Shown: one piece after another, positions 42,753 to 55,440 of the stretch
Layout: the number at the start of each line of letters is the position of its first letter
Numbering within the stretch: the stretch's first letter is position 1
DNA from: Paragorgia papillata
Taxonomy: Eukaryota > Cnidaria > Anthozoa > Scleralcyonacea > Coralliidae
Assembly (NCBI GenBank): GCA_035771165.1
Contig: JAWNZC010000106.1
Span: 868,001 to 932,000, forward strand
Reading direction: 5' to 3'
Length of the DNA: 64,000 nt
The notes under the pieces: model-generated
The model's input: the letters and a program-made list of their open reading frames with translations, nothing else
Databases searched by the model: none
What the model was told of the DNA's origin: nothing
Made by a program: the position numbers and the translations under genes

Positions 42753-44174
42753 TCTCTATGGTTACAGCTCTCCTTGTCCAACTTGTCCTTAATGACTTTT
42801 TAATGACATTTTAACGACCCTCCCACACACGTGTTATGGATCGAAATATGCAAATATCATCCGCAGAAGCAGTTAACCTAACAACGCTTTCAAAGTAATA
42901 AATCGTTTGCCTTTATAGTTTAACATTTAAAATCGTTCTTACGGCTTTTCGAATTGATTCCTCATCTAAAATATATCTTAAGTTCTTCTTATACGATAGC
43001 TTGACTTGATTTATAAACTGCGATTAACATAACAATAATTACGTACTGGATTTTTCTGAATATTTAGGTTCTCTGTCGTAATATATTCATACTGAACGTT
43101 TCCAAGCGTTTTCTGTCACAAATTTTCCAACGCTTGTATCGTACGTTTTCCTCCTGGTTTCCCAACTGATTCTACAAACTAGACCTTAGTTTACATAAAT
43201 ACCGTACAATTCTTATATGTATAAACACCACAAAAGCGAACCAAATATCAAATATAATATTCATATATAAGCTTTACGTCGCTATGTGCCAATACGTTTT
43301 TTCTGAGCTCACGGTTTTCGGATTGATTCGTACGTATCTTAAGTTCAGCTTCTCGAAGTGATTCTTCGTTCTATCTTCCTTCAGTTATAAACAAGGGTTT
43401 AGTTAGGAATAATTCTAGGATGGTTTATTCTGTTAGGTTCTAACCCTAATATAATATTCATAGCTTATTCAGATAATATTCGAGTTAAGTTATCTTAGCA
43501 GATTCAGACATTTAAAATGTTCAAAACCCGCTATATTCCTCCAGACAAGATTTAGGATAAAAATATAAAGTGTGTTCCTTGTAAAGAACGTCTATTTTGT
43601 TAGAGTTTATTGTACGCATGCTCTGTATGCTTACATGTCCCAAAAGTGCTAACTGGTAGTAGGATAAAGTGTGTAAATGAAAAGGTAATTACTATTACTT
43701 ATAAGGAATATAAGTCGAATGCCTTTTGATGACATAACCCAGAACTTCGGAAATCAGTCGGAGAGCTATTGGTTATGACGTAGTGAAGACCAGGGGGTTG
43801 GATGAAAGCTAACGATGACGATGCATAAATAATAAGTCTGTATGACGTAGTAAAAACCAGGGGGGTTTAGGGGGTTGGATAAAAGTTAGGGTTACTATGT
43901 CCCAAAGGAGCCTGAGAAACAATGACGTATGCATAAATAATAAGTCGGTATGACGTAGTGAAAACCAGGGGGGTTGGATAAAACGACGACGTAAGCATAA
44001 ATAATGTGATTAGGGTTATGGTGTCCTGAAGAAGCCTGAGAATGAATGACGTATGCATTGATAATGAGATTAGGGTTAGATGGTCCCAAAGGAGCCTGAG
44101 AATGAATAAATAATAAGTTGAATATTTAATGAGGCGGCATCCCTTTGTATTCCAGAGTGGGGTCTATTACTACC
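42480..44174 (-). mobile_element. Polinton-like terminal fragment, third copy
   Basis: Right end GGGGTCTATTACTAC at about 44160-44173 corresponds to the terminal repeat of the 6.47 kb foldback. The stretch 43200-44150 matches its right arm including the CCCTAAC-type subterminal repeats. Only one arm is present. The left side changes to a Cys-rich ORF and then to OTU sequence. No matching target duplication can be found because the left end is missing. Confidence 0.7.
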
Positions 44175-44392
44175 ATTATAACATGATGACAGACGTGTAA
44201 CAGTTTTCTCGAATATTATTTTACGATATGTGGTCATTGCACGCAATACACAACAGTTCATTGCAGGCTTTTCAGTGTATCAGTAACAAAGTAACATAAT
44301 ATAAGGTAAAAAAACCGATTCTGTCAGCGACGCTTTTAAAACGATCAAAATCAGCACACGTGAACTGCAAACTGAAAGATTGATCTAATAGC

Positions 44393-44452
44393 ATTGCTCG
44401 AACCTGTGCTCGAACCCAGGCGCTGAGCAAAGACTCTACCACGAGATTAATC
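44393..44452 (-). repeat. tRNA-like remnant
   Basis: Minus strand reads CGTGGTAGAGTCTTTGCTC, then CCTGGGTTCGAGCACAGG, resembling A and B boxes of a tRNA or SINE head. It is too short and lacks acceptor-stem pairing, so I call it a SINE or tRNA relic. Confidence 0.4.
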
Positions 44453-44495
44453 CAGACCAGATTCAGAACTAATATATATATATATATAGTTCAAT

Positions 44496-44538
44496 CTACA
44501 GACACGGTGTTTCGCTGTACAACAGCTCATCAGTGTAG
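44496..44538 (-). ncRNA. hammerhead ribozyme, copy 3
   Basis: Complete type I core identical to 28047-28089. It forms the upstream boundary of the 277-bp unit. Confidence 0.85.
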
Positions 44539-44772
44539 CTTGGAACAATCTGAATGAATTTCATCAATTACTTATACACATGCGATCGACGGTGACAACC
44601 GCATGTGGGACAGCATCGGTGAAGTACATTCAGGTAGCGTGAAGTGCGCATGGGCCCAGAGTGCTCAAACTTCCACAAGGGTAGTGAGCGTTGCATTATC
44701 GCTAATAGGTACCCATGACAACTTCACAGAGTGCTCAACAACACCGAAGTGAAGGAGCGTACATAGTTCAAT

Positions 44773-44815
44773 CTACAGACACGGTGTTTCGCTGTACAAC
44801 AGCTCATCAGTGTAG
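44773..44815 (-). ncRNA. hammerhead ribozyme, copy 4
   Basis: Complete type I core, 277 bp from copy 3 in the same orientation. Cleavage at both would release a 277-nt RNA monomer. Confidence 0.85.
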
Positions 44816-44910
44816 CTTGGAACAATCTGAATGAATTTCATCAATTACTTATACACATGCGCTCGTCGGTGACAACCGCATGTGGGACAGCATCGGTGAA
44901 GTACATTCAG

Positions 44911-44946
44911 ATAGCGTGAATATATATATATATATATTCACGCTAT
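44911..44946. repeat. perfect 36-bp palindrome at a TA tract
   Basis: ATAGCGTGAATATA and its complement TATATTCACGCTAT join through TA repeats. The left half is the truncated retrozyme monomer; the right half is a short inverted piece of the same sequence. Confidence 0.9.
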
Positions 44947-46574
44947 GGGTCGCGTTACATTAGATCATCCAGCTATTTCGAACTATATAGATCGTCTCAA
45001 ATCTCACCGACTCGCTATCTCAAACTGAGAATTTTTATTTACGCAGGTCAAGTGGAATTTTATCTGGATGAAAATTTTATGGTGAATGATCTTTATAGCC
45101 GCTTCTGATATAGTTATATTTATATAGTTATAGTTATATACTTGTCATTTCGCCAGGCTTGAAAATATATCCGAATAGGCGGGTCTCATTTAAACGTAGT
45201 CGACTAGACCGTATCGTTAATTACAGGTGTGTTACCTTAAAAAGACGCGATTTACCTCCTGAGCTATCTGGAACAATTTTTTAATTCTTCTGAGAGGTAA
45301 ATACGCCGGGCAGGTTGTATGTACGGTCTCGATACGCGTCTGGGTAATATCTTTTGCAGTGTTTATTAAAAGCAAACAATGTTTTGGTATATAGAGAAAG
45401 TATATTTTCAACTAACTTATACCTTTATGTTCTCCGATACAATTTTTAAAATTCTAATTTAAAGAAGGTTATATCACTTATATTAGGCCGATAGCATACG
45501 AATACCAGAGCACATTTTAACGATAATTTCAAGATATTGCACGCGAAAAAAGTCATTTATAAAATATAGCTTATAAATGACGATTTTTGCGTTTTATATA
45601 ATATAGATGTCAGTATATAGATGAGATTGTGGCTAACGCATATTGTAAGCCTGTGAGACCTAACAAAAAATCAGTCTATACTAGAGCTTTTTCGACTTGA
45701 TCAAGCTCGTGCCAGTTTTGAACAGTTTTCATTTATATTAAAAATCATTAGTTTAATAAACTTCCTGTGTCAAATACCATTGGTTGCAACAATGGAGCGT
45801 TTCACAATTTCAGTCGAAACCATTTTACCAAACAGCCAATAAGCACGCTTCTATAGTTACACAGCAACTGTGCGCCATTATTTGAATCAGTTTGGTGTAC
45901 ATGGCGAGTTAGCAAAGAGGTGAATTACAGAAAGAAAGATTTTTTAGCAATGCCTTATACATCTGACGAAAACGTATAAGGCTTTTATATTCCAAAAGTA
46001 CGTCGTCTGTGCAACATCGAACCGGCGATAAGAAAGCGCAGAGTGAAAAAGCTCATGGGGTAAGTAGCTATATGTATTCATTGATGAGGTCCCCAAATGA
46101 CGGGGCCCACTGTAGTCGATCTTGGATACTCGCTCCAACTTTGTATATGTTCTCTCTCTCCCTCTCCCTCTCGGTTGTAGTATGAAGGAATATATATATC
46201 GTTTATATTTAAAACGTATTGTGTTAGATATCTTTAGATGGATTGTCACAATCTCTGATTATGTTTAAAACCGTGTGTGTAGTTATTAAATTAACAGATT
46301 TTGGTGAGATTGGCTTGAACATTTCTAATTGTATTTGGCGCCTATTTGCGCCACACTTTCCTTGTAAACTAATCCGACTTCTTTGCATGCTTTAGGCTAT
46401 TTCTGTTAATTAAGAAGGGACTTGCTAATTAGATTACAGCTATCATAGTTTATCGCATAAATCCTCTGTGAGGGACTTATATAGAGTTGATAGAGTTAGC
46501 CGAAATAAGGAAAAACTAAAGTTGTATTTCCACTAGGCGTAAAGTGCGCCCGATAATGTCGCGCACGATTGTTT

Positions 46575-46611
<37 letters not shown>

Positions 46612-46630
46612 AATTTAAAGTAGAAATCTA
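44947..46630. other. no gene seen
   Basis: AT-rich unique sequence. One 101-codon minus frame (45944-46249) is low-complexity at its end (CTCTCCCTCTCCCTCTC on the plus strand) and has no motif. A short (TA)n precedes the MITE at 46631. Confidence 0.45.
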
Positions 46631-47065
46631 CAATCATGGCCAAAAGTGGTGGGCCACTGACGATACTTTTTGGTATGAATTTGAACACCCCCCCTTTCCC
46701 CCCTGCAATGTTGTGATTTGTGTAATTTCGCTCATGTTTCATATGGCAACATGTCACACATTTAACATGGTAATGTGAAGAACATGAAACATGATGAAAT
46801 AATAGTGCAACGCCAAAATATTTGGCTCTCAGCTGCGCAACTTAGTATCAAGTCATATTTATAGTTGTAGCAAATTTTATGTGAAAGTGAATGTAGCAAT
46901 AATATTTTTCACCACATTGTATTCTATTATGTTTTCCGGTCTTAAACACTCAACATTGCACGGGGGAGGGGGGGGGAGGGGCTATAAGATAGTAAAACTA
47001 AAGTTACAATAATGAAATACAGCGCCATTTACCGACTGTGTCCCGTAAACTTTTGGCCATGATTG
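46631..47065. mobile_element. TIR MITE, copy 1
   Basis: Terminal inverted repeats CAATCATGGCCAAAAGT and ACTTTTGGCCATGATTG (variant AACTTTTGG at the right). Flanked by TA on the left but TC on the right. It contains a poly-C/G pair (CCCCCCC near 46690, GGGGGAGGGG near 46965). It is about 95% alike to copy 2. Confidence 0.75.
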
Positions 47066-47407
47066 TCTGATTTCCGGATGCCTAATAACAGCACTTTTGC
47101 TCATCTTTAAATGAGGAATGTGCGAAGAAGATGAGAATTAACCAGATTATTTCAACGAAAGGGTACCGCACAAAGTACTAACACAAGCAGTTATATTATG
47201 TCATTGTCCTAATTAGGCATCACACTGTAGACAAAACAAAGGAGTCGGGTAACATATACGACAGTTCTCACTAACAGTTCTCATTGTCAAACACGTCTTT
47301 TACTCTTATACGAAAGACGTTGAAGACATTAAAAATATGAAATATTACTCATGTATTGTTTGTCTACATATACGTATCACTAGAAATACGGACAGCTTGC
47401 TACAAAT

Positions 47408-47503
47408 GCCATTTCCAACAGTTCTCACCCAAGTCCTCTCTTTAAAAATTATAAATAAATTATATATTTATATCTGAGTATTGGTGAGTACTGTTGGAAA
47501 TGC
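47408..47503. repeat. short foldback
   Basis: CATTTCCAACAGTTCTCACC at the left and GGTGAGTACTGTTGGAAATG at the right form an inverted repeat around an AT-rich core, in the DNA between the two MITE copies. ACAGTTCTCA also occurs twice at about 47263-47290. Confidence 0.6.
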
Positions 47504-48033
47504 ACGAAAAACAGCGATTGGGAAAGGGGAATTAAGAGAAACAGTTTACGCATATGGCCTTGTATCAACATTTACAATTTACATAACAGTTTGATGCAAC
47601 TACTCGCAGATATTTTGTAAATGTTAGGTGAGAAATGCACGTGAGTAATGTCAAAATATTAATTAATAGCCCGTCACACTCCGATGACGTCATTCTCTTG
47701 TCCAAGACGAATGTTGCGAAACAATGAGCACATATATGGACTTAGTCTGATCTGCGTGGTCTCGGGGATTTGTTTCCAAAAATAAAAAAACCTCCATCGC
47801 AGAATAACTTGGCGTTTGCCTACTGAAATACGAGATATGTTTTCGCACGAATATCTATACTGTAAATAACAATATATTTCCGGTTCTTGGGTGACGTCAT
47901 CAGGTTTGTCTTCTGAACTGAAGTCTCTCAAGACTGTGAAAAATCAATTGCCACTTAACCTGAATGACATTATGCGTCAGAACCCTTAAATTGCTCCAAA
48001 AATCAGTACTTTTTTTCTGGACCCTTACACAGA

Positions 48034-48505
48034 CAATCATGGCCAAAAGTGGTGGGCCACTGACGATACTTTTTGGTATGAATTTGAACACCCCCCCCCC
48101 CCCCGCTTTCCCCCCTGCAATGTCGTGATTTGTGTAATTTCGATCATGTTTCATATGGCAACATGTCACACATTTAACATGGTAATGTGAAGAACATGAA
48201 ACATGATGAAATAATAGTGCAACGCCAAAATATTTGGCTCTCAGCTGCGCAACTTAGTATCAAGTCATATTTATAGTTGTAGCAAATTTTATGTGAAAGT
48301 GAATGTAGCAATAATATTTTTCACCACATTGTATTCTATTATGTTTTCCTGTCTTAAACACTCAACATTGCACGGGGGAGGGGGGGGGGGAGGGGCTATA
48401 AGATAGTAAAACTAAAGTTACAATAATGAAATAACGAGTTAACAAAACAAATATAAACACAGCGCCATTTACCGACTGTGTCCCGTAAACTTTTGGCCAT
48501 GATTG
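48034..48505. mobile_element. TIR MITE, copy 2
   Basis: Same TIRs as copy 1, flanked by GA on the left and TA on the right. It carries an extra segment of about 27 bp (ACGAGTTAACAAAACAA) near 48433 missing from copy 1. Confidence 0.75.
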
Positions 48506-48695
48506 TAGGTTAAGAACTGCATAGCTCAATGTCAGCTCAATGTCATGAACATCGTTGTTATATAACTTAGACAAAACATTTTTAAGCATAAAAGCTTGAA
48601 TAGTTATGCACTACGGTCATCACATTCACCTGGGTTATCACTACCAGATTATCTACGTTTCAACTTATATACGAAACTCATAAAACAACATACAA

Positions 48696-50161
48696 AACGA
48701 ACTGCTACAAATTATTACCGATCTCATTCGCGCGCGCATCACGAACGATGTGCGAGTCAGCGGATGGTATAGTATCATCTTAGACGAAACATCGGACATT
48801 AGCAAGACAGAACAAGTTTCACTTTGCCTTAGTTTCGCGCTGAATGGCACGAAGAAATAAGCATTCATTGCTTTCTATTCCACGAAATCAACCGAAGGCG
48901 AGGTACTGTATCAACTGGTGAAATCTGCTATCACTGAACTCAATCTCGACCTCAAGAACATTGTTGGTAAAGCATTCGACGGCGCGGCTAATATGAACGG
49001 TGTACACAAGGGACTCTCAACAAGAATGGAAGAGTGCTCCCCGCTCGGTATCTACGTCCACTGTTACGGACATGTGCTCAACCTCGCAATTCAGGATACT
49101 ATGAAACAGATTGAACCATTGCGTAACGCTCTGGGCACTGTCCAGGCTCTGTACAACTTCTTAGAAGCGAGTTCCAAACGACACGCCCTGTTTGGCGACA
49201 CAGAAGTAGAAGGTGAGGGTCTGAAACTGACGCTAAAGTCACTGAGTGTTACGCGATGGTCATGCCGGTGCGAAGCAGTGAAGGCCGTAGACGGACAAAT
49301 GGAACGCATTGTAAAAGCTCTGCTCACGCTGTCTTCAGACAAAGATCCAAAAACCTACTCTGACAGCAGGTCTTTATTGACTGCCATTTGTGACTTGGAA
49401 TTTCTCTTTGGACTGTGTGTGCTGAAAATAATCCTAAGAAACACTAGTGGTCTGAGCCGATATCTTCAGGGGAAGACGGTCGACGTCATCTCCGCCCGTA
49501 GAAACGCCTACATGACCATTCAGACCCCACGCAAGTGTCGAAGCGAAGAAAGTTTCAACAGCGTATGGCAGATAGCATCAGCACCATTGCTGATTAGTGG
49601 CTGACTAATTGTCAGTTTGAAGTACGAGAGGCCAGGGCACCCAGACACAGGCCATCGCGTCGCCTTCAAGCCCTTGTAGGTGAACACGCCCAAAGACAAA
49701 CGCAGCCGACACCGGAATCGCACCACCGCATTAACACTTACTACGCGTCCATGGACAAGGTGTTGTCCGAACTTGAGCTCAGGTTCAGCGGAAATGACCA
49801 GGAAATACTCTGTGCTTTAGGAGATATCTGTCACAGTGAAACACCTGATGAAGAAAGCTTCTCCCATGAAAGTTTCACTGTTTCAGAAATACTGCAGACA
49901 ATGCATGAGAACGATGTATTTGATATGTTGCCAGAGTTTTCCAAGGTGGTGCATATCCTTGCAGTGATACCTGCTACATCGTGTTCTGCAGAACGATCAT
50001 TCAGTGCCTTGCGCAGATTGAAAACCTACCTCCGCAGCACCATGGGGCAACAGCGTGTCAGTAACATCGCACTGATTAACATTGAAAGGGAATATGCCAA
50101 CTCTGTATTAAACAATGACATGGATCGTATCACAATTGTAGTTGTAACGTGTTCTATTTGA
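48696..50161 (+). pseudogene. hAT transposase pseudogene (hAT-C)
   Basis: Frame from about 48696 carries GWYSIILDETSDISKTEQVS (first catalytic Asp). A TAA stop at 48858 follows, then the long frame to 49604 with GKAFDGAANMNGVHKG and IYVHCYGHVLNLAIQD. After a shift, the frame at 49751-50161 has the dimerisation region CSAERSFSALRRLKTYLRST. This is the ZMYM/THAP12-like hAT family. It lacks an N-terminal zinc finger and recognisable terminal repeats, so it is a truncated remnant. Its sequence differs from hAT-A and hAT-D throughout. Confidence 0.85.
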
Positions 50162-50341
50162 TCAGTTATTATGATAGATTAATATTTAAGAATATTTTCA
50201 CTGCATATAGATACCTATTGCAGATTATAAACCTTCAAAGGATAAAAAACAGTGTACCATTCATACCTCAAAGATTGTGGATTTTGCCTGTATAAATTTT
50301 AAGATTAAATCCTACGATTCATTCCATTTAAAAACTACCGA

Positions 50342-50643
50342 TAGGGGCGTAGGAAGCAGGGGGGCCGGGGGGGCTGTGCCCCCATATTTTATAAGGGGGG
50401 CGGAATAGCTTTTGCCCCCTCCAAATAATAGAATTTTTAAAAAAATTGCAGTGAAATATTGAATTCGAAACTAGAAGTATTTGAAATCGTATATATATTA
50501 ATATATACTCACGGATAGCATAGACTCGCAAATCATAATGAAAGAATTAATGAAAGGGCCTAAATTTTCCCGCTCGGCGGCAACCATGGTGGTGCCTCGT
50601 GGGAGCCGTCCCCCCTAAGTTTATCATGCTTCCTACGCCCCTG
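50342..50643. mobile_element. hAT-type MITE, 302 bp
   Basis: Ends TAGGGGCGTAGGAAGCA and TGCTTCCTACGCCCCTG are inverted repeats (first base changed from C to T at the left). An 8-bp direct repeat, ACTACCGA, lies at 50334-50341 and 50644-50651. The interior has GGGGGG/CCCCCC-rich subterminal pairs and no ORF. Confidence 0.9.
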
Positions 50644-50651
50644 ACTACCGA

Positions 50652-51892
50652 CTATATACAGATGAAGGGTTAGTCAACACCAATCATTTAAAATGGCTAA
50701 AAACTATGACACATTTCATTCCGTACTGACTACTCAGGAAAACTTAATAACATTCCACATGTTCCAACAGATCGTGTTGCCTAGCTCGATTAGCTTTCCA
50801 GTTATTCTAGGCAACCAATACCTATAATATCTAACATTCATTCTTTTGTCATATTTAATTTTTTGCATGTAAGGTATGAATAAAGTTTTTTATCTTTTTT
50901 TTGTCTTGTCTTGACAGAAGGAGGAAAATTTTAGCTCTAGAACTAATACAGCAGTTTAAATTACTAGAACTAATACAGCAGTTAAATTGAAACGTGTAAC
51001 TATCAGAAAGATTTTTTCATGCTGTATCCTGAAGACGTTTCATTGAATTGTACAATGTATTACATGTACATGTATGTATCGTCCAATTTAAAGCGAAATA
51101 AATCATTTGAAATGTAAAAAGCTCATGTGTTTTTTTATGTCGAAATACAGTACTATTAATTGCTCTACGAAACTTTGCACTATCCTTGGGTTCTAGTTGT
51201 TTCTATTTTATATAAGATATGTTGTTCTACAGAATTACTGTAACAGACTTTACTTGTTTGCTTTGAGAGATTAGAAGTTTGTTAAGAATATCAAAATATG
51301 AAAAGATAATTTAATTTAGTAGAAGACAAAACCAGAAACGGTTTCAAGCTTCTAGGGAATAATTAAATCCCTGGGATTTCATTGGTCATTGACTGAAACC
51401 CATTCATACATCTAAACATTCATTGGTTATGGCGTGAAACTGTTTCAGTAATGATAACTCTGTTTTGATATTTTGCTAACTGACTGATTTATGGTACTGC
51501 ACAGTGCTCGACCCCTTTCCACCTGTATCCTTCTTTTGGAAGGATGCAGCCTTTAGTATTTAATGTGGCTAACACCAGAGTATTTTATTCTGGCTAAGGC
51601 CAGACGATTTTACTCCTCAAGGGGTGAGTTCTTGGGTGCCAATGGGATTGATTTGTTAGAGCACTGTTTTCAAGTATTTGCACATATTGTCAACATGCTA
51701 AAGAGACCAGTTGGTCCAAACATTTAATTTACTCAGATAAATTACTTGTCAGTAAAAAACTTTGTCAGATATGTTTGTAAACTTTGTAAGTACAAACTTA
51801 AATAAGGCTGAACAAATAAAACTTTCTTTCATACAACATTTTTTACATTTTTTGACATTAAGTTAACCAAGGATCTAAAATGGCGCAGCATT
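50652..51892. other. no gene seen except a MITE copy
   Basis: AT-rich. The inverted second copy of the 123-bp repeat is at 51324-51448. A TATTTTATTCTGGCTAA box near 51580 recurs inverted near 52990. Confidence 0.45.
51324..51448. repeat. 123-bp MITE-like repeat, copy 2 (inverted)
   Basis: Begins GACAAAACCAGAAACGGTTT and ends GAAACTGTTTCAG, the complement of 40742-40864 with several substitutions. Confidence 0.65.
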
Positions 51893-54800
51893 TCAAAGCT
51901 TGGTATATTCCCTATATAAGCTGCTTTCACAACTTCGATAGATGGGACTCCTCTTCACAAACCATTTATCAATAGCTGTCTGTTCAAGAATATGATCTGT
52001 AAGTTCTTTCATCACATCAATTAAAAGGTCATTTATTTTTACAAAGAAAAAATTTGAGCATCTTTTTCTGGTAGGTATGATTGCAGAAATATAATCTGTC
52101 CTCCAGTGCAGGTCATCTGAAAATTAGTTTGGATAACATGTGAACCAGTTACTTTATCTAATGGTGCTTCAGAATTTTGTGCCCTGGTCTTGACTTCAAC
52201 AAGAAATGCTTCTGCCAAGCCATTAGGACTAGCTCCTTAGTTTGGGTCTTGGGGATGCGTGAAGAAACCACAGCTGGGAATTGGTACACCTTAATAACAT
52301 ACAAAAATACATCAATCAGCTTACATGCAAGTGCTTTTAGTGTTGGAAAAATTCTATGTTCTGTTCCAAACATAAATGTGGCAGAAGGTCTCCCCTTGAC
52401 AAGTAAAATTGTCTGATGTTTGGTAGAGTAAAATAATCTGACATCAAGCAGTAAAGTATAAGTAAAGTATAATTGGCACTCGCATTTTGTGAGAAACAAA
52501 ATACCAAAGGATATTTTCTTTAATAGTTTATGCCCAAGCTTACCAGGAGGTTCCACTACCCTTGATAGATAAAACTGTTAAGTGTTACAAAGATTAAAAT
52601 AATATACGGTTAGGATTTTGTATAATCTTCTCCCAACACGCTGAAAATGCAATTTCAGAGACTTCAGATTTCAAAAATATCTGGGGGAGCATGCCCCTGA
52701 CCCCCTAAAGGTTTCTCGCGCCTTTGGCGCTTGACGTTCAGTATAGTTGTTTGCATAGTTGTGCTCCTTCTGAATAATTTTAGATAAGTAAACATTTCTG
52801 TAGGCAAGGTGAGAGTATAATCCAGATTGTTTGATGTTGTACTTATTTAATGTTTGAAAGAAATGATTGGACACATCCACATTTGACATTCTTGTAACAG
52901 TTCATTTCTAGCAGATCTCACATTCCTTAAATATTTAAGTTTAACTCATTCCTGTCCAAGGGCTTCCCCAGAGATGAATAAAATCGTCTGGCGTTAGCCA
53001 GAATAAAATACTAAAGACCAATTCGGACAGCAAAGAGTTAATATGAGAGGCTACCTTAACATTTATACTTGATTTCTTTCGTTTCTTGGGTTGATGCCAC
53101 CGCTGCAGTTTCTGTGTACATGTCAAACAAAGTAGCAGTTTCTTGAATTTGGTAAAATATTCAAGTTGAAGAAGTACCACAATAACATGACAGCAAAGTC
53201 CACATTTCCCAACAGGACACTCACAAAATGCCTTTTGAGGAATGCCCTTGACAAATAAAACAGTACTTAGCTGTTCGTGTTACCTCGGATATAAAACTTT
53301 TCAAGACTGTTGATTTGATGAACAATTTGTTACCATCTTGCAGAGCCTTCACAGTTTTCATTTGTCTAGATAAAAACATTCGCTGGGCTTTCTTGAACTG
53401 TCCAACCATCCCTTGTCGTTTGGCTGACTGATAGGCGGTAATGTTTCCCTTTTTAACTATTGGGAAAAGTGAACTATCACACTTTCAACCAGCCGTCGCA
53501 GGTTTGATCTCTTCTTTCATAAGTGCTGTTGAGAACTTATAAACTTTACTAATTCTCTCCACTCTTTTCTCAAACAAACCCTGGTTTCTAAATGGAAGTA
53601 ATCGTTGTATCAGCTCGTCCTTCGTACCAGATGACTTAAGTTAAGTTGAAGTTTACTACAGAATTTGCTCAATTTGCGAACACTTTGATTGCGTTCCATA
53701 ATCCGCCATTTTGTTCAAACTACCGACTAGTACTCAATCTCCCACGATATGAAATCGGGCAAGGCTTATTCAAACAATTCATATTGTTTCATCATCGCAA
53801 CGATCACGTGAGTGAAAACGATCCATAGTTATATTTTGATGAAATTATTAATTATTTAAATTATTAAAATAATCATATTTGGACCTGTAGTTATATTATA
53901 CAAATGTTATATCTGACAAGTTACTCGCCATGTTCTCTTCATTTTTGACTGGGTATCTTCCATCAGTGCAATAAAATGCTCCCAGTATCTTGTTCATATT
54001 CTCCTTTTTTTTAAAAAGAAAATAAATTATCAAAATGCATATTTGATATAGATTATTCATACTGATTTAACCCATAATGTTAAATTATGCAAGAAAGTCC
54101 AGAAAATACCTGTAACCACCCACTTCTATGGAATGCAATTTGTCTAGAACCCTCCTAGATTTTCCTTATCTCCCAGAATTTCCAATTCCTCTTTTCCCCC
54201 TGTTTTTTAGGGGGTGGGGGTGGTCTGGATAATTTTCGGAACTACACAATATCATATCCTACCTTATTGAACTACATTTACCAACAAATACTACTTACTG
54301 TATGGCAGCATTTCCCACGATCAAAGTGTTTGCCTTCCATTGACCTTTTGATATTTTTCAGCATGGTGAACATCTCTCCTTCAACATTAAGCATCTGCTC
54401 TATTGACCGCTTTACTCCTCTTATACCCATCTTCATGCTTTGTAATTCATCCATTAAATCTAAAGGAAATCATAGTATAAATAACAATACAATTAGAAGA
54501 TATAATCTAACAATACAAGATATACATGTACCCAAAGTGACAATAAATTAGAGGAAAGTGGTGGGCACGTACTGTACCGAGGAAGCATTTTAATAAAAAG
54601 GTTAGAGTACAGTGTTAATGAGTTAAAATCATAAGCTAAACTTTGTTACTTAGAGAACGAGTCGCAGATGATGGCGTGGTATTTTATTCTGTTGTACTGG
54701 CTAAAGGTAAGGATATCTGTTTAGATATCTGACAGTATTTATATTGTTTGCATATTGAGTAATTTGTCAAATGATAACCGAACAACAAATATTAAAGATT

Positions 54801-55440
54801 ACGTCAAAAAATAAGTTACCATTCTTAATGATACTTACAACGAGAACCATGTGTTGGTGTTTGTCTCTGTGGTCGTTGTGGCTCTGCATAATATATTATT
54901 CTAACCATTCTGAGGGGAAAAAAGAAAAATTGTCTTAATTTTATGAAGTATTAAATTTCAAGAGTAGATTTCCATGGGCACAATCATATACGGTCATTTT
55001 AGAATGAATTTTGTCAATGTTATTTATTACCATCATTGGTCATATTGGCGGTAGACAAAGGTGGCTTTTCTTCACTTTGAGGGATATTTATTGGTGAACT
55101 ATAAACATTAAACAAAGACGAAAACAACTTAGTTTTATACACTGGCCACTTTAACGCTTTCTCGCCGGTGGATAGTTACTGTTTTTAGGCATTAACAAGT
55201 AAAAAATTATAGTATTTATGGAGTTCATAATTTAGCCATAAGAAATATTAGCCAGAGTAAATATTTCTAGCGTCAAAAAAAAATTAACGTCGTGAAAGTT
55301 AAATGCTGACCTGAACGCCGGTTCGGATCACAAATATATTAAACAAAGAAAAGATATATTTACCTCTCCTGCCAAGGTTCCTGCTTCTCAGAGTCGTCCA
55401 CTTCAGATTCCTCTACATAATTTCTCGACATTTTTGACAT
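51893..55440 (-). CDS. multi-exon gene with SWIM zinc finger and YqaJ-like nuclease signatures
   Basis: Consensus-spliced exons on the minus strand: 55374-55440 (MSKMSRNYVEESEVDDSEKQ), 55031-55098, 54839-54883, and 54299-54459 (SMKMGIRGVKRSIEQMLNVE, coiled coil). Later parts include a possible SAP-like helix pair near 53620 (SSGTKDELIQRLLPF). A SWIM finger lies at 53160-53225 (CECPVGKCGLCCHVI, C-x-C...C-x-H), and TCTQKLQRWHQPKK follows. Near 52160-52260 is a PD-(D/E)xK pattern, GASPNGL...LVEVKTRA, then HVIQTNFQ, as in YqaJ recombinases. The first acidic residue is Asn. A stop precedes GASPN, and a T-run shift near 52047-52052 splits the last exon. A DNA-processing role is inferred; the copy may be a pseudogene. 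Confidence 0.6.

Larger units (their letters stand above)
44488..44935 (-). mobile_element. retrozyme-like tandem repeat with two hammerheads
   Basis: A 277-bp unit begins AGTTCAATCTACAGACACGG at 44488 and starts again at 44765, where it is truncated at about 44920. Each start carries a minus-strand hammerhead. Between them are a GCGATCGACGGTGACAACCG region and CTTCCACAAGGGTAGTG. A tandem unit of this size with type I hammerheads at the monomer borders fits the animal retrozymes, which are non-autonomous and move via self-cleaved, circular RNA. Mobilising enzymes would come from elsewhere. Confidence 0.75.

Noticed and set aside
44393..44452. Functional tRNA gene
   Set aside because: A and B box-like segments exist, but no acceptor stem pairs and the spacing is short.
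52158..52556. 132-codon minus-strand frame
   Set aside because: The nuclease-like motifs (LVEVKTRA, HVIQTNFQ) are in a different frame of the same strand, so this frame is probably a shadow.
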